Shown here: positions 20,995 to 31,659 of the stretch, in pieces | How positions within the stretch are numbered: position 1 is the first letter of the stretch | Layout of the letters: each line of letters starts with the position of its first letter | Assembly: GCF_019649055.1 (NCBI RefSeq) | Contig: NW_026570225.1 | Location: forward strand, 1,922,001 to 1,986,000 | Direction of reading: 5' to 3' | DNA length: 64,000 bases | From: Paramacrobiotus metropolitanus | Taxonomy: Eukaryota > Tardigrada > Eutardigrada > Parachela > Macrobiotidae | Made by a program: the position numbers and the translations under genes | The notes under the pieces: generated by a model | Seen by the model: only the letters and a program-made list of their open reading frames with translations | Told to the model about the DNA's origin: nothing | Databases searched by the model: none

Positions 20995-21380
20995 TAAGCG
21001 GCGCAATGTAACTACAAGAGAGTAAACGGCCTGACGTAACCACAAGAAAGTGAGCGGCGTAACGTAACCACAAGAGAGCCAGCGGTGCAACGTAACCACA
21101 AAAGAGCAAGCGGCGCAACATAACCGCAAGACAGAGAACGGCAAAACGTAACCACAAGAAAGTCAACGGCCTAACGTAACCACAAGACAGAACGGCAAAC
21201 GTAACCGCAAAAAAGTGAGCGGAGTAACGAAACACAAGAGGGTGAACGGCTTAACGTAACAACGAAAGAGTAAGCGGCGCAATGTAACCAAAAGAGAGTG
21301 AACGGTCTGACGTAACTCCAAGAGAATAAGCGGTGTAACGTAACCAAAAGAAAGTGAGCGGCGCAACGTAACAACAAGAA
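20995..21380. repeat. 28-bp satellite, right part
   Basis: About 14 units of the 28-bp repeat described at 16870, same orientation, ending near 21380 at AATGCTTGC. Open frames on the minus strand reflect lack of stops in the unit. Confidence 0.75.
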
Positions 21381-22480
21381 AATGCTTGCTTCATTTAATA
21401 ATCATTTAAAAACAAAAATACAAAGTGAAACGTTTTGTCTGCGTTTTTTTCGCCGGTCGCGGACACTTGTGGTCACTTTATGCCACGTGTGCGCAAAATC
21501 TTCATGGAAAATTAGTTGTTTTCCGTTCACAGAGAGCTAAGGGAAAAACTGCATCAGCGGATTTAACAGGACTTGAGTCCAAAAGTCACCAATAATTTCC
21601 TACCAAAAGTGTGCCAATGTCGGTGGCTCACCCTCTGTACCCGAATCGGGAAGGAAAACACTTTTTTTTGCTGTGGTTGCTGTTTAATTTTTTTGTATAT
21701 AATAATACAGTAGTTGTATATTAGCTTTCGTTTAATAGAAAATTATATTATTCGTCCCCGTTTTCTAGTATTTATACTATTATTAATTCACATTCTTTGT
21801 ATATACGCAAAATGATCAGACACACAAAAGTCCGATACAGTATGTACTGGAAGAGCGAAACGGACGATATTACGGCAGCTAGTCCCGATACGTATCTACG
21901 ATACCCTTTTTGCACGATTCGCTCGTCATAATAGTACTGTTTAGTATAGTATCCAATTTCAGATCTATATACATTCGCATACGACATGTACATGTCCCAT
22001 TTAATTTACAAGCGTACTGAAGTTTACGGAACATAAAAAAAAATACTTTGCACCAAAAGAGAATACTCTGCTTATGATCCAGATCATTAATGCAGTCGTA
22101 ATGATCTGAATAAGTGAAGAATATAAATTATTGTTCCGTACTAACGTCTAAGCACAAAATAACACAATTGTTACTGTGTGCGCGTACTTATTTTATTCTG
22201 TTGTACGAGGTATGTAATGTTTATACGGAGACTGTATACTCGTATCGATCTCATCATCCGCTGACCAGGGACAGAAGTGAAGCTTGTAAACGGTCACGGG
22301 AGTATTCCATTGTGAATAATTTAATAAATGTTTTCGAATATTTACTTTCTAACTTATAATTCCAAAATTTTTTCCAGACTGGTGGCGGGGTCGAGAGAAG
22401 CCTGATCCGGAAAACAAAAAATGTTGAACATTTACCTTGATTATGGTATGCCACAAAATAGCGGCTGAAGATCAACCTTT
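21381..22480. other. Gene-free stretch
   Basis: AT-rich, with T-runs and short ATA-rich parts. No gene, RNA or transposon end recognised. Confidence 0.3.
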
Positions 22481-22485
22481 GCTGA

Positions 22486-22734
22486 ATGAAGTTTGAAAAA
22501 GCACTTCGAATACTGGAATTATATAAACAGATGCCTGCAACTGACGATGATTCTTTTAAAATCCAGATCTTTGATGAAGCTGGTATGGACAGAATCGTGG
22601 AGAATCAACGACTGTTGACTGGTTACTTGGAGCATCTGCTCAGTGCTGCTTTTAACGTTTGGGAGAATCGCAACGGTTCACCTCCCCTGCTAACGATTTC
22701 CACCCCAGCTGATCCGAAGGAGCGCGGCTCCTAG
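22486..22734 (+). CDS. Small 82-aa hypothetical protein
   Basis: An ATG at 22486 opens a frame with coding-like composition: MKFEKALRILELYKQMPATD, an acidic middle, a hydrophobic helix YLEHLLSAAFNVW, then a Pro/Ser-rich end. It may be a whole small gene or one exon. No domain is recognised. It is the first of several intronless frames between 22.4 and 27.2 kb. Confidence 0.35.
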   Translation: MKFEKALRILELYKQMPATDDDSFKIQIFDEAGMDRIVENQRLLTGYLEHLLSAAFNVWENRNGSPPLLTISTPADPKERGS

Positions 22735-22739
22735 TCATC

Positions 22740-23700
22740 TTTGACATTTCGGACACCGGTCAGAAAAATTAACCATGAGCTGGAGCGGCGTGGGGTTAGA
22801 AGAATAGCATCCCGTCTGCTGCGAACCTGGTTGAGCGTCATCTCCTCTGCTGCGAAACCTAATTATTAATAATAACTAATATTAATCTTATCAGTACACA
22901 CACCTGTCACGCTATAACTCACAGTGGGAAACAACCGGTCAGTTAAGAGAGAGAGCGCACATATTCACACTCGCCGGCTATTCATGCACCGCTACGATAT
23001 AATCGCTACGGCTATTTTCACTATGCATTACGTGTGCGTGTGTGTGTACTGTATGTGATATCATAATAACTGCGGTCAGTGCAGGTCAGTTAAGAGAGAG
23101 AGAGAGCGCATATATTCACACTCAGCCGTACATACTTAATTGGTACGGCTATTAACTTGATGACTTCACCTAACGGTCGGTGGTGTAAGGGAACAGAGAG
23201 CGCCGCGCACATACACACAGTGACGAGTTAATTAGTACAGCCTTGTATGCGACAAGTGAGGACATTACAAACTGATGACCACTGGTCATTTCAACGTCTA
23301 CGGTGCGATAATTATTTAATTACATATGTAAAGGCAGAAATCCATGCTAACGGTTAGGAATAATGGCAAAACACAAGCGCGCTATCATTTAAGCGCCCTG
23401 TCTTGTTAGCAGCGTGTTGATGTCATCGACTCTAATTACTACGGCCTTGTGCGTGTAATATGTGTACTATGTGTCGCAAACTCAAACAAATTCATCACAC
23501 CCGCAAATAATTTTATTACTTTGTAGCAGCAGCAAACAAATTCATCTTAACTGTATCAAAAACATCACAAATAAAATGCTAAAGCTATAAAAAAACGTCG
23601 TACTTATTCAGTATCAAAAAACAGCAAAACCAAATGCTAAAGCTATAAAAAACGTCGTACTTATTCAGTAACAACAACAACAACAACATAAATGCTAAAG
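22740..23700. repeat. Gene-free stretch with local duplications
   Basis: GTCAGTTAAGAGAGAGAG followed by CGCAYATATTCACACTC occurs twice (22938-22977, 23084-23125) in a roughly 150-bp duplicated segment. Three tandem copies of AATGCTAAAGCTATAAAAAA followed by CGTCGTACTTATTCAGTA lie at 23574-23710, broken by (CAA)n at 23672-23687. Confidence 0.45.
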
Positions 23701-23704
23701 CTAT

Positions 23705-24230
23705 TTATAACAAGCGTTCCCTTTCTCCAAGATCGTCATCAATTGACATGACTCCCCGGCCCCAATCGCTGGCGAGAATTTTGGACAGCAGCCGATGCAA
23801 CGAATCTTTTGGCACAGCCACCGAATTATCTTCTTGTGCAATCAGGTATTCGTTTTCGTTCCTCCAGATCATTGTTCCTTCGCACAGGATATCATCCTGA
23901 TAGTCTAGCTTTTCTTCCTCCGTTAGTTTGAGGATAAGCTCGATCAGTTCCATCTCGCGCAGTGTAACGCCAGTCCGCCGACTTTCCGCTAAGCCAAAAC
24001 TGTCCGCTAAGACATTGTTGCCGAACACCACTTCCGGTTTCTCATATAACTAGAATATGGTCAATTCACCGTTGCGGTAGCCGATAACCGGCTCGTTTCC
24101 GGGGTAGTCAACGTACTTTAGCAAAGATAAACACGTACCAGTAATAAATATTGCATGAGATGGGCTGGGATCAAACTTTTTAACGTCATCGCTCTGGCAT
24201 ACACGGTGGGGCGGCTGCCATGGTGGCAAG
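23705..24230 (-). pseudogene. Paralogue of the 26761-27165 protein, with in-frame stop
   Basis: The frame reads from about 24230 (TYLPPWQPPHRVCQSDD) through PGNEPVIGYRNGELTIF, meets a TAG near 24050, and continues as EKPEVVFGNNVL to TGVTLREMELIEL, LIAQEDNSVAVPKDSLHRLL, ILASDWGRG and a stop at 23705. The order matches the protein at 26761-27165: VVIVFDGDKRKLTF, then SLTISERGLLHWL, then AVVTKKDVCIRIDEKDLE and IMGSAWGQ. The TAG could be a mutation, or lie in a short unrecognised intron, since TTCTAG can also act as an acceptor. Each half has a strand-then-helix pattern like PC4/p15; this is a weak by-eye likeness. Confidence 0.45.
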
Positions 24231-24239
24231 TACGTATTT

Positions 24240-24880
24240 TTGTCTGTTTCTCATCAGAATTGTTTCTAGTATTAGATCCGTGTTAATATTCAGTATGGCC
24301 TGTTAAAATATAAGGAGAAATGACTTGGGGATAGCTTTTGCAGGGGCCAAATAACCCTGGGAGGTTCGCAAAGCAGTGTTTTTGGCATGCTATAGTGATC
24401 ACGTTGACGACCGTTGCGCAGACCGTTCTCAGGCCATGCAACTATAGTAGGTTCCTGAAACTAACAAAACCACAAAAATAGCAGAAAAACCCGTACAAAT
24501 AACACATGAAGAAAAGAACAATAACGAAAGAATTCTTACAATCGTCTTTTTTGCAAAATAAAAGCACTGACCCATTTGTTGCCCTAGCAACAACAACACT
24601 AAACAATTTTTGAACTGTTCAAAATTTTGGATTATCAATTTGCCATTTGATCTTAAAGCGCTTGGTCAAAGCATTGACGTCCTCAGTTTTGAGTATTACA
24701 GTGTGGAGGGTGATTTCCTCGTTCTCTAAATCACTATTACGTAAGCTGCGCATGTTGCAGTCCCGCGCACAATGCTGCAGATTAAAATGTTTAAATTAGC
24801 CCATTAGTAGACCGTTTAAACATGTGAACAAAAAAGATTTTTTTAAAATTATTCCAGTGTTATCTTTAGCCTAAATTTTA
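24240..24880. other. Gene-free stretch
   Basis: Nothing supported. Short open frames only. Confidence 0.25.
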
Positions 24881-24886
24881 CTAAGC

Positions 24887-25649
24887 TCATTCGGTCACTG
24901 TATCCTGATGCTTGGCATTCCGGTTGCGTAATTCAAGCTGCTGAAGCACAAACTTACATTCTGGAGACCACTTATAATGTTCATCCAAGGGATTATCTTG
25001 CACTGTCCAACGCTCGATCTTCTGGCCACAGTAAAAGCATTGTACGCGATCGTTGTGGCCCGTGTAAAACAGACCTGATGCAGCTAGATTTTGTGGGTTT
25101 AGCGGGCTGTCTCTTGGCCAAGTGAGAAATGTGTTGCAACGATCCTCATATTCGGCCATTGTCGGGACATATACAAGTGTTTCCTGGTATTCTTCGGCGA
25201 TAGGTTCTTGTAAAAACAATTTGCGCGACAGGCTTTGTACATGCTTTTTGCGACATGGCACAGGTCGGGAAATGGTGACGGTGCTCGTATGCTGGATTGT
25301 CTCCAACAGCCCACTGTGCCAACACGCCATTACAGAATGCGCAACAGACACGATCCTTGATTCCGGTGTGATAAGACCCTGTCTCTGCTAGCGCTGATGG
25401 GGCCAGAAACGCCAATGGCCATCGACCAAAACTTTCCAAGCGGTTGCTTAAAACACGCATGTCAGTGTCGTCATCTTTTTCATCAGTGTAGGATGTAACA
25501 TGGCGTGCTCTATCCAATTTTTCACGTTGAAATTTTTCCTGCAGATTATTTTTGCCGTACAGTGTCGCGATTTCTTCTAGCGTAAAAGTATCGCTAATCC
25601 ACTTGCGCAGAAAGTCCTCGTAGTGGCCTATAATAGCTTCCATATCCAT
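24887..25649 (-). pseudogene. Two-BIR inhibitor-of-apoptosis-like gene, one frameshift, no RING
   Basis: BIR domains are zinc-binding folds of IAP proteins that bind caspases or mitotic partners. It starts at the ATG at 25649 with about 65 residues of helical leader. BIR 1 runs RLESFGRWP to DRVCCAFCNGVLAQW and EHRHHFPTC, with the C-x2-C...H...C ligands. BIR 2 runs RCNTFLTWP to DRVQCFYCGQKIERW and EHYKWSPEC, also complete. They lie in different frames; one extra A in the AAAAA run near 25245 would explain it. BIR 2 ends 30 residues before the stop at 24887 and no RING or CARD follows. No intron is seen. Whether this is a young pseudogene or a base-calling slip is open. Confidence 0.8.
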
Positions 25650-26760
25650 TGTTAGACTTGGGAAATAGTTAATTTAAACCCGAATATCTTATCGACAGAC
25701 TAATAGAAGTGAAAAAATTATGCAGTTTTGTGTAATACTGCGTCAGCTATTTGAAAAAGTTGTCTCAATGCTAGTTCGTGCCCTCCGTTGGCATCATCAA
25801 GTAATTGAGTAAAATTGCAAAGTGGCCAAATCTGGACGCTACAATGTGCAGAAAATGATGTGTGTATGTGGGTTCGCTTGGTAAATGCGACTAAGTGTGC
25901 TCCCGAGCAACCTATACTGATCGCGGAAACACGCCTCTGTGTCGGTTGTGATTGGCTGTGTCAACAATAGCGGCTGCTATGTGATGCGATACCGTTGAAC
26001 AGTCGGCGCATTATGGTATTCCAGGCATTTTAAATGTGTACAGTCATTTTTAAATGTAGAAAACTGGTTCTATTATCATCATCTAAATATCGCGCATACG
26101 TGTAAACCGTGACCACTATAGAAAAACATTAAGTATTACGTGTCACTGGAATGTTCTGAAAAATTAATGAGTTCTTTCTAATTACTGGTAATGCTCCTAG
26201 GGTCGGTTAAAAACAAGAATCTTTCCAACCGCATTCATTCATCACAAGCTGAAACTGCTGCAGTTTACTACAGTCAAGTTTGCTACATAAAAAAAAATTT
26301 CAACCATCTTTCTAGTGTTGCGGCTTAAAATGCATATGGTCGCTGGATTAAATGGTAAAATCTGGTTTTATTTCAATCACGAACCCCAATCAATTTACTT
26401 TTTTTTTCTAGAATTTACTTTATTTATCTTATGCAAGATTTAATTTATTCAGCTCATGTATTTGTCTTGCCGAAGAAATACAACAATAATGGCCTTTGCC
26501 CGAGTTTTTTCAAGATGTAAATCCTTAGTAAGGGTTTTTCTTTAGTATTGGTTGTACCTAATTTCTGCAACGGAAGAATTTACGATAGGTTTGAAGCATA
26601 GCGGATACTTTTATCTAAAATGATGTACCTCTAGTAATAACAGCAAGAATTGATTATTTCAAAAAAAATACAAAACATTGCATTTATATATATTTTACAA
26701 GTAGTAGTATAAAAAACACAAAAAATAGCAGCATTATAACGGCAAAACAAAAAAAACCAG
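25650..26760. other. Gene-free AT-rich stretch
   Basis: Spacer between two minus-strand intronless genes; contains A/T runs and no recognised feature. Confidence 0.3.
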
Positions 26761-27165
26761 CTAAACAAAACGATCCCAGTCTTCTGGGTCAGCATTTAAC
26801 GGCAAACTTTGTCCCCATGCAGAACCCATGATGCAAAAAGCAATCGTTTCCAAATCTTTCTCATCGATCCGGATGCAAACGTCCTTCTTGGTCACAACAG
26901 CGGTTTCATTGTCATCGAAAATTTCAATTTCCGTGCCATCCAAAAGACTCAATTTGGATTTCCACCCGTTTAAATTTATAATCTTTAACCAGTGGAGTAA
27001 CCCACGCTCGGAAATCGTCAAGGATACATCCTGCTCATGGAAAGATTTATCTGCAGCCCGTGGATCCGGCAGTGGAGTAAACGTTAATTTGCGCTTATCA
27101 CCATCAAATACAATGACAACATCCCACGATTGGTACACGAAAACAGATTCCGAATATCCTGACAT
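26761..27165 (-). CDS. 134-aa unknown acidic protein, possibly two PC4-like units
   Basis: Intact frame from the ATG at 27165 (MSGYSESVFVYQSWDVVIVF) to the stop at 26761. Two halves have the same build: strand pair (WDVVIVFDGDKRKLTFTP) then VSLTISERGLLHWLKII, and strand pair (KLSLLDGTEIEIFDD) then VCIRIDEKDLETIAFCI. This resembles the strand-then-helix end of PC4/p15 coactivators (ISL....W..L), here perhaps doubled. The tail is AWGQSLPLNADPEDWDRFV. It is paralogous to the broken gene at 23705. A TATA-like box lies 87 bp upstream. Function is unknown; nucleic-acid binding is inference only. Confidence 0.55.
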   Translation of the reverse strand: MSGYSESVFVYQSWDVVIVFDGDKRKLTFTPLPDPRAADKSFHEQDVSLTISERGLLHWLKIINLNGWKSKLSLLDGTEIEIFDDNETAVVTKKDVCIRIDEKDLETIAFCIMGSAWGQSLPLNADPEDWDRFV

Positions 27166-27250
27166 TTTTCTTGACTTGAATTGTGGTAGTATTGTGTGTT
27201 TCCTATATGAGTGTCATTCATGCAGAAGTTAACATAGTTGTGCTAGCTGG

Positions 27251-27257
27251 GTTTATA
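27251..27257 (-). promoter_or_regulatory. TATA-like box before the 134-aa gene
   Basis: The minus strand reads GCATATAAACCC about 87 bp upstream of the ATG at 27165. Confidence 0.35.
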
Positions 27258-27259
27258 TG

Positions 27260-28900
27260 CGGTTACTACAAGTGTTTTAGCGGAGCCGCTTGCGCATGTA
27301 CGAGTGCAGTTGTGTGAGACGTACGCGTAGTACAGATTGCCCAGTTCAAGCTATTTAAGCGCTATGACGAGTGATGTAATGACGTCATTCTCTGGCTTTC
27401 TTGGATTCGGCCTTGAGTTAAAGAGAATCCGGCCTGTAATCGAAATTTACGGTATTTCTGCAGTTCTAATAGAATGTAAGGAAATAGCGACCCGTTTATT
27501 CAACTACGCTAATTTAGTTCAAACGTTGCTCCAAGCAAGAGTTATGAGATCTGCGTACCAATAGCTCTACTTTCATGTTCCTAAAACATAATTAGCACTA
27601 CTAATCTTAACATACAGTCGGAAACGATAAAGACTGCCATACAAAAAAGTATCTGTATTTTGTTAGCCAGTCAAAAGCTGCCACTGAAGTGAAAGTTGGT
27701 GTGGTCTGGAGCATACACGCTGCATATACATTGCATCATGGTAGTACAAAGTTATAAATTTATCTCAACAAAATTCGAATTTGCAAAACTTTCCCTGTGC
27801 TCCCAAAAAGAAAAAATATGTAAATATAGCAATTTCATTGCAATTAAATAGCGGATTCTCAGGATTTTACATGAAATGCTCTTTAAATTCATAATAAAAA
27901 TCAGTATGAGCGGTAAAAAAAAATAAGAAAAAATATCAACAATTAATATAAGTAACTAAAAATATTAGACTATTCATTTGTCTAGCATTATGTATAAAAC
28001 GTGAACTTGTTTGGACAGTTACCTTCCGGTTTAAAACGACATACTACTACAGTTTGGAATCGAGTGAGTTCTTGTTGAAACCTAACGTTCTAAGCTTTTT
28101 ATTTAATTATATTTTGAAATGAATAATTTTCTCGTATGTATGTATTATAGTCTGAACATTTTGCGATACCTAAAAAATTTTGGGTCTTAGGAGAAAACCG
28201 TTACCAGGTTTTTGATGAATAATCAGATGAAATTGAACGAACTGCCAGCAATTTGTATGCGCTATTTGTTTGCAGTTGCCATATACCAGTTATGCTAGAA
28301 GATTTTATGCCCTTTTCAGTGCTCCCAGGTAAATCTCTGGCTTGGTAATCGTCGTTTCACTGTTTCTTAACGTCAACTATCCACCTTAAAATGGGGACTT
28401 TTAAACAGTGTGTTAAAATCATTGCCTTTCCCGTCTGTTGGCTGTTTCTATTGTTTGCGCTTCAACTGCTTCAACTGCTTTTTCAACTGCTCTCTCCTGC
28501 TAAAGTTTCTTCAACTGCTCTCTCCTGCAATCACTATTAAGTGCGTTCTTCTTGTGCGACGCATATTTGATACAACGATTTATTTAGCTTTGCATTAGCA
28601 AACATATTGCGCAAACGACACAACCGCTCAATTAACTATCTGCGCCATAAAAGCAAAACGTGCATTTTTAAATGTAAACCACTTTAAAAAATTCATTACA
28701 GCATTTAAGCACTATTTTATATGTATTTTAGGATAGTAAATATAAACTACACCGAGGACAGGAATATTTCGTAATACAAACAAAGCATGCACAGGTGTCA
28801 ATCATAAATACTTGGGCAAAAGTGATAAAAATACAAAGTTTTTATTTTCCACCGCTTTTTAAATCAACACTAGTAAAAGCCAGCCAAACGCGGATTAAAT
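27260..28900. other. Gene-free stretch
   Basis: AT-rich, no supported gene. TTCAACTGCTCTCTCCTGC is repeated at 28478-28526. Confidence 0.3.
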
Positions 28901-28929
28901 AGCATCATTTGTCGAGGTGTATCTGCCGG

Positions 28930-29360
28930 CGTGCCTGCAAAACTGGAGCCTCGTGGAACTTCTCACACCACGGAGCGCCGTCCGGACGGCTGCACGGCAT
29001 TTGCCTGGAAACGTGGATTGTGCCTACTCCTAGCATAGGAGGTGACATATGTAGACACGGTTGCGCCGTCACATGTCAAAGCCACCTCGATTAAAGCGGG
29101 AGCGGCCGCCGTGCAAGCAGAGGAGAAAAAAATCCAGATTTAATTTGTACCTGGTTGGCCGCTACCTGTTCGCTTCAATCGCCTTTGAAACCCTGGGCCC
29201 GTGGGGCCGTCAGCAACCGCAGTTGCCAAAGAACTGGGGAAAAGATTTCAGCAGCAAACCGGCGAAGCACGCTCGCATGAGTTTTTACGTCAGCGTTTGT
29301 CGATAGATGTTTAACGGGATAATGCGGCGTCTGTGCTGGGCACTGGGCACGATGGAAGGC
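28930..29360 (+). pseudogene. Relic of a retroelement C-terminal domain
   Basis: One frame (from about 28970) reads RRPDGCTAFAWKRGLCL, a TAG, then VTYVDTVAPSHVKATSIKAG and AAAVQAEEKK before a TAA. A second frame gives GRYLFASIAFETLGPWG, and a third GPSATAVAKELGKRFQQQTG, EARSHEFLRQRLSIDV, a TAA and RDNAASVLGT. This order (RPDG, CVDTLAPSH, AVETLG.WGPSA, RL.IAIQRGNA) is a block I know from the C-terminal ends of many animal retroelement polyproteins; I cannot say which class. Two frameshifts and at least two stops show it is dead. Confidence 0.55.
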
Positions 29361-30650
29361 CTGGATAAGCTGAAAAAATTTTCTTGTTGTAATTTTTGTT
29401 TCTTTCTTTATTTTGCCTTAAGTTTGATTTGACCAATAAAGTCACATACCTTCAGATTAACAGAACAATAGAACCCTTTTGTTTTACTTGCAGCTCCGCT
29501 TGTTTTGCTGCGCTCGCTAGCGCTACGTTTTGGCGTCGCCTTCGGCTACGCCTTTAGTTTAAACAGTAAAGAGACATGATACACTATCAAAAACAGACAC
29601 AGTTACGGTACGTTGTTACAGTTAGGCAAACGCAACACTTATTACTGATAACGCTTGGTTCGAGCGGTAACGCCGGTAGCGGTAACGCGCAACAATGAAC
29701 CATCCGAATACGAATAACAAAAGCGGCAATGCAGGTAACAGTGTTAACGTTAATAATGACTCCTGACTTTGCTGGGTTTCTTAAATAGATGTTTCGCTAT
29801 GGCAACGTTTCAAAACTATTTCCAAAAAATGCTCAGAAGCCTTAGAATTCTTTTGATTTTGTTTAATATTTTACCACTTCTCGAATGTGCGCTTCCTAAG
29901 CGTACTCCTTCAAATAAATTTGTAACTTGCAAGCCTCGTGAGCACGAATTTCTGTAGTTCATCTTCGATGAATAACGGCGTTAGTCATTCTAAATCCATT
30001 TCAGGTTAGCTTTTTTCAGGATTTCTACATTAAGTTTATTTAAGCAACAATTAAATGATTGTTCACGTTGCAGCTCGGCGGCGCCCTCAGCTCATTTATA
30101 AAGGCGTTTAATTAATAAAGTAAAAACGTTTCATTAAGGCAACTGTTTATATGAAGGGTATCAGCAACGGTTGCGGAAACCCAAAACGGTGACACTAACA
30201 TGCACGGTAATCCATTACGGTAACGGTTACAATGACAGTATCCCGCCATAGTAATCCATTACAAAACAGGTTGCGGTAACGGTAACCCGTTACCCTGAGG
30301 ATTAATCATTATAGAAATTCGGTAATGATCACTCGTTGCATAAAAAATAATCTCTTATGGTAACAGTAATCCTCGTCTCAGGTAACGTACTGCGGTTACA
30401 GTAATTTTACTGATAGTAATTGGAAATGTTTGCGAAAGCTCTTCACGGTAAAAGTTACCTGTTACGGGACCCGTAAACACAAGACACTCCACCACCTACA
30501 CCGGGCAAAATTTTCGGACCGGGTCAACAAAACGAGCTAGTTTTACACTTGTACAGCGGACTTTTCATTAAAATGCATAAGAATGTAAGATTGAAAAATG
30601 TATAAGTATTTCCCCAAACGTCAATTCCCGAAAACGACACGAACCAAGGG
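29361..30650. other. Gene-free stretch rich in GTAAC palindromes and GC hairpins
   Basis: No gene. CGCTCGCTAGCGCTACG and GCGTCGCCTTCGGCTACGCC hairpin-type sequences lie at 29505-29555. GGTAACGGTTAC-type imperfect palindromes recur at 29595-29745 and 30160-30470. Confidence 0.35.
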
Positions 30651-30654
30651 TAGC

Positions 30655-31475
30655 TGAAAAACCTTCCCGGGTCCAAATTTTACGACCACCCGTATATCAC
30701 TGCGAGTTCGTCAATAATGACCAGGTTATATTTTACGTTACCGTTCCCCAGTACTTCTCCAGGAGTCGCTAAAAAAATCCGGCCCGGGTCCAAATTTCCG
30801 GATCCCCCGTACATTACTACGGCGGGTTCGTATATAATGACCGGGTTATAATTTACGTCACGGTTCCCCAAAAACGCTCCACCCGGGGGTCGCTAAAAAA
30901 ATCCGGCCCGGGTCCAAATTTCCGGACCCCCCGTACATTACTATGGCGGGTTCGTCAATAATGACCGGGTTATAATTTACGTCACGGTTCCCCAAAAACG
31001 CTCCACCCGGGGGTCGCTAAAAAATCCGGCCCGGGTCCAAATTTCCGGACCCTCCGTACATTACTGTGGCGGGTTCGTCCCTAATGACCGAGTTATAATT
31101 TACGTCACGGTTCCCCAAAAACGCTCCACCCGGGGGTCGCTAAAAAAATCCGGCCCGGGCCCAAATTTCCGAACCCCCCGTACATTACTACGGCGGGATC
31201 GTCAATAATGACCGGGTTATAATTTACGTCACGGTTCCCCAAAAACGCTCCACCCGGGGGTCGCTAAAAAAATCCGGCCCGGGTCCAAATTTCCGCACCC
31301 CCCCGTACATTACTGTGGCGGGTTCGTCAATAATGACCGGGTTATAATTTACGTCACGGTTCCCCAGAAACGCTCCACCCGGGGGTCGGTAAAAAAATCC
31401 GGCCCGGGTCCAAATTTCCGGAACCCCCGTACATTACTACGGCGGGTTCGTCATAAATGACCCGGTTAGGTTTTG
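30655..31475. repeat. Minisatellite, about 124-bp period
   Basis: About 6-7 units containing AAAAAAATCCGGCCCGGGTC, CCGTACATTACT, GGCGGGTTCGTCAATAATGA and CCGGGTTATAATTTACGTCA. Spacing of the CCGGCCCGGG core (about 30779, 30903, 31027, 31151) gives 123-125 bp. Units in the middle are more than 90 percent alike by eye; the outer ones have decayed. Confidence 0.75.
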
Positions 31476-31499
31476 ATTTTTAAGCTACCTTCTCAATTG

Positions 31500-31655
31500 T
31501 TTCAGCGGGGGGCTGCGCCCCCACTATATCCGCCCAAACCCAGCCAGGGCTTCGCCCTGGACCCGGGAACCAGCTCTTCGGTTCGTCACGTCACACATTT
31601 TAAATTAAAAACGCTTCGCTCGCTTCGCTCGCTCGCTTGATTACTAATTAAGGGC
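31500..31655. repeat. Cluster of GC-rich hairpins
   Basis: GGGGGGCTGCGCCCCC, then CCAGGGCTTCGCCCTGG, then CGAAGAGCTGGTT-type inverted parts and (CGCTTCGCTCG)n. Several perfect short stems lie in a row right after the 124-bp array. Confidence 0.5.
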
Positions 31656-31659
31656 TAAG

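Noticed and set aside
31500-31655. GC-rich hairpins read as bacterial terminators or contamination
   Set aside because: No bacterial genes nearby and the flanks are continuous with eukaryotic repeats; similar hairpins recur elsewhere in the window.
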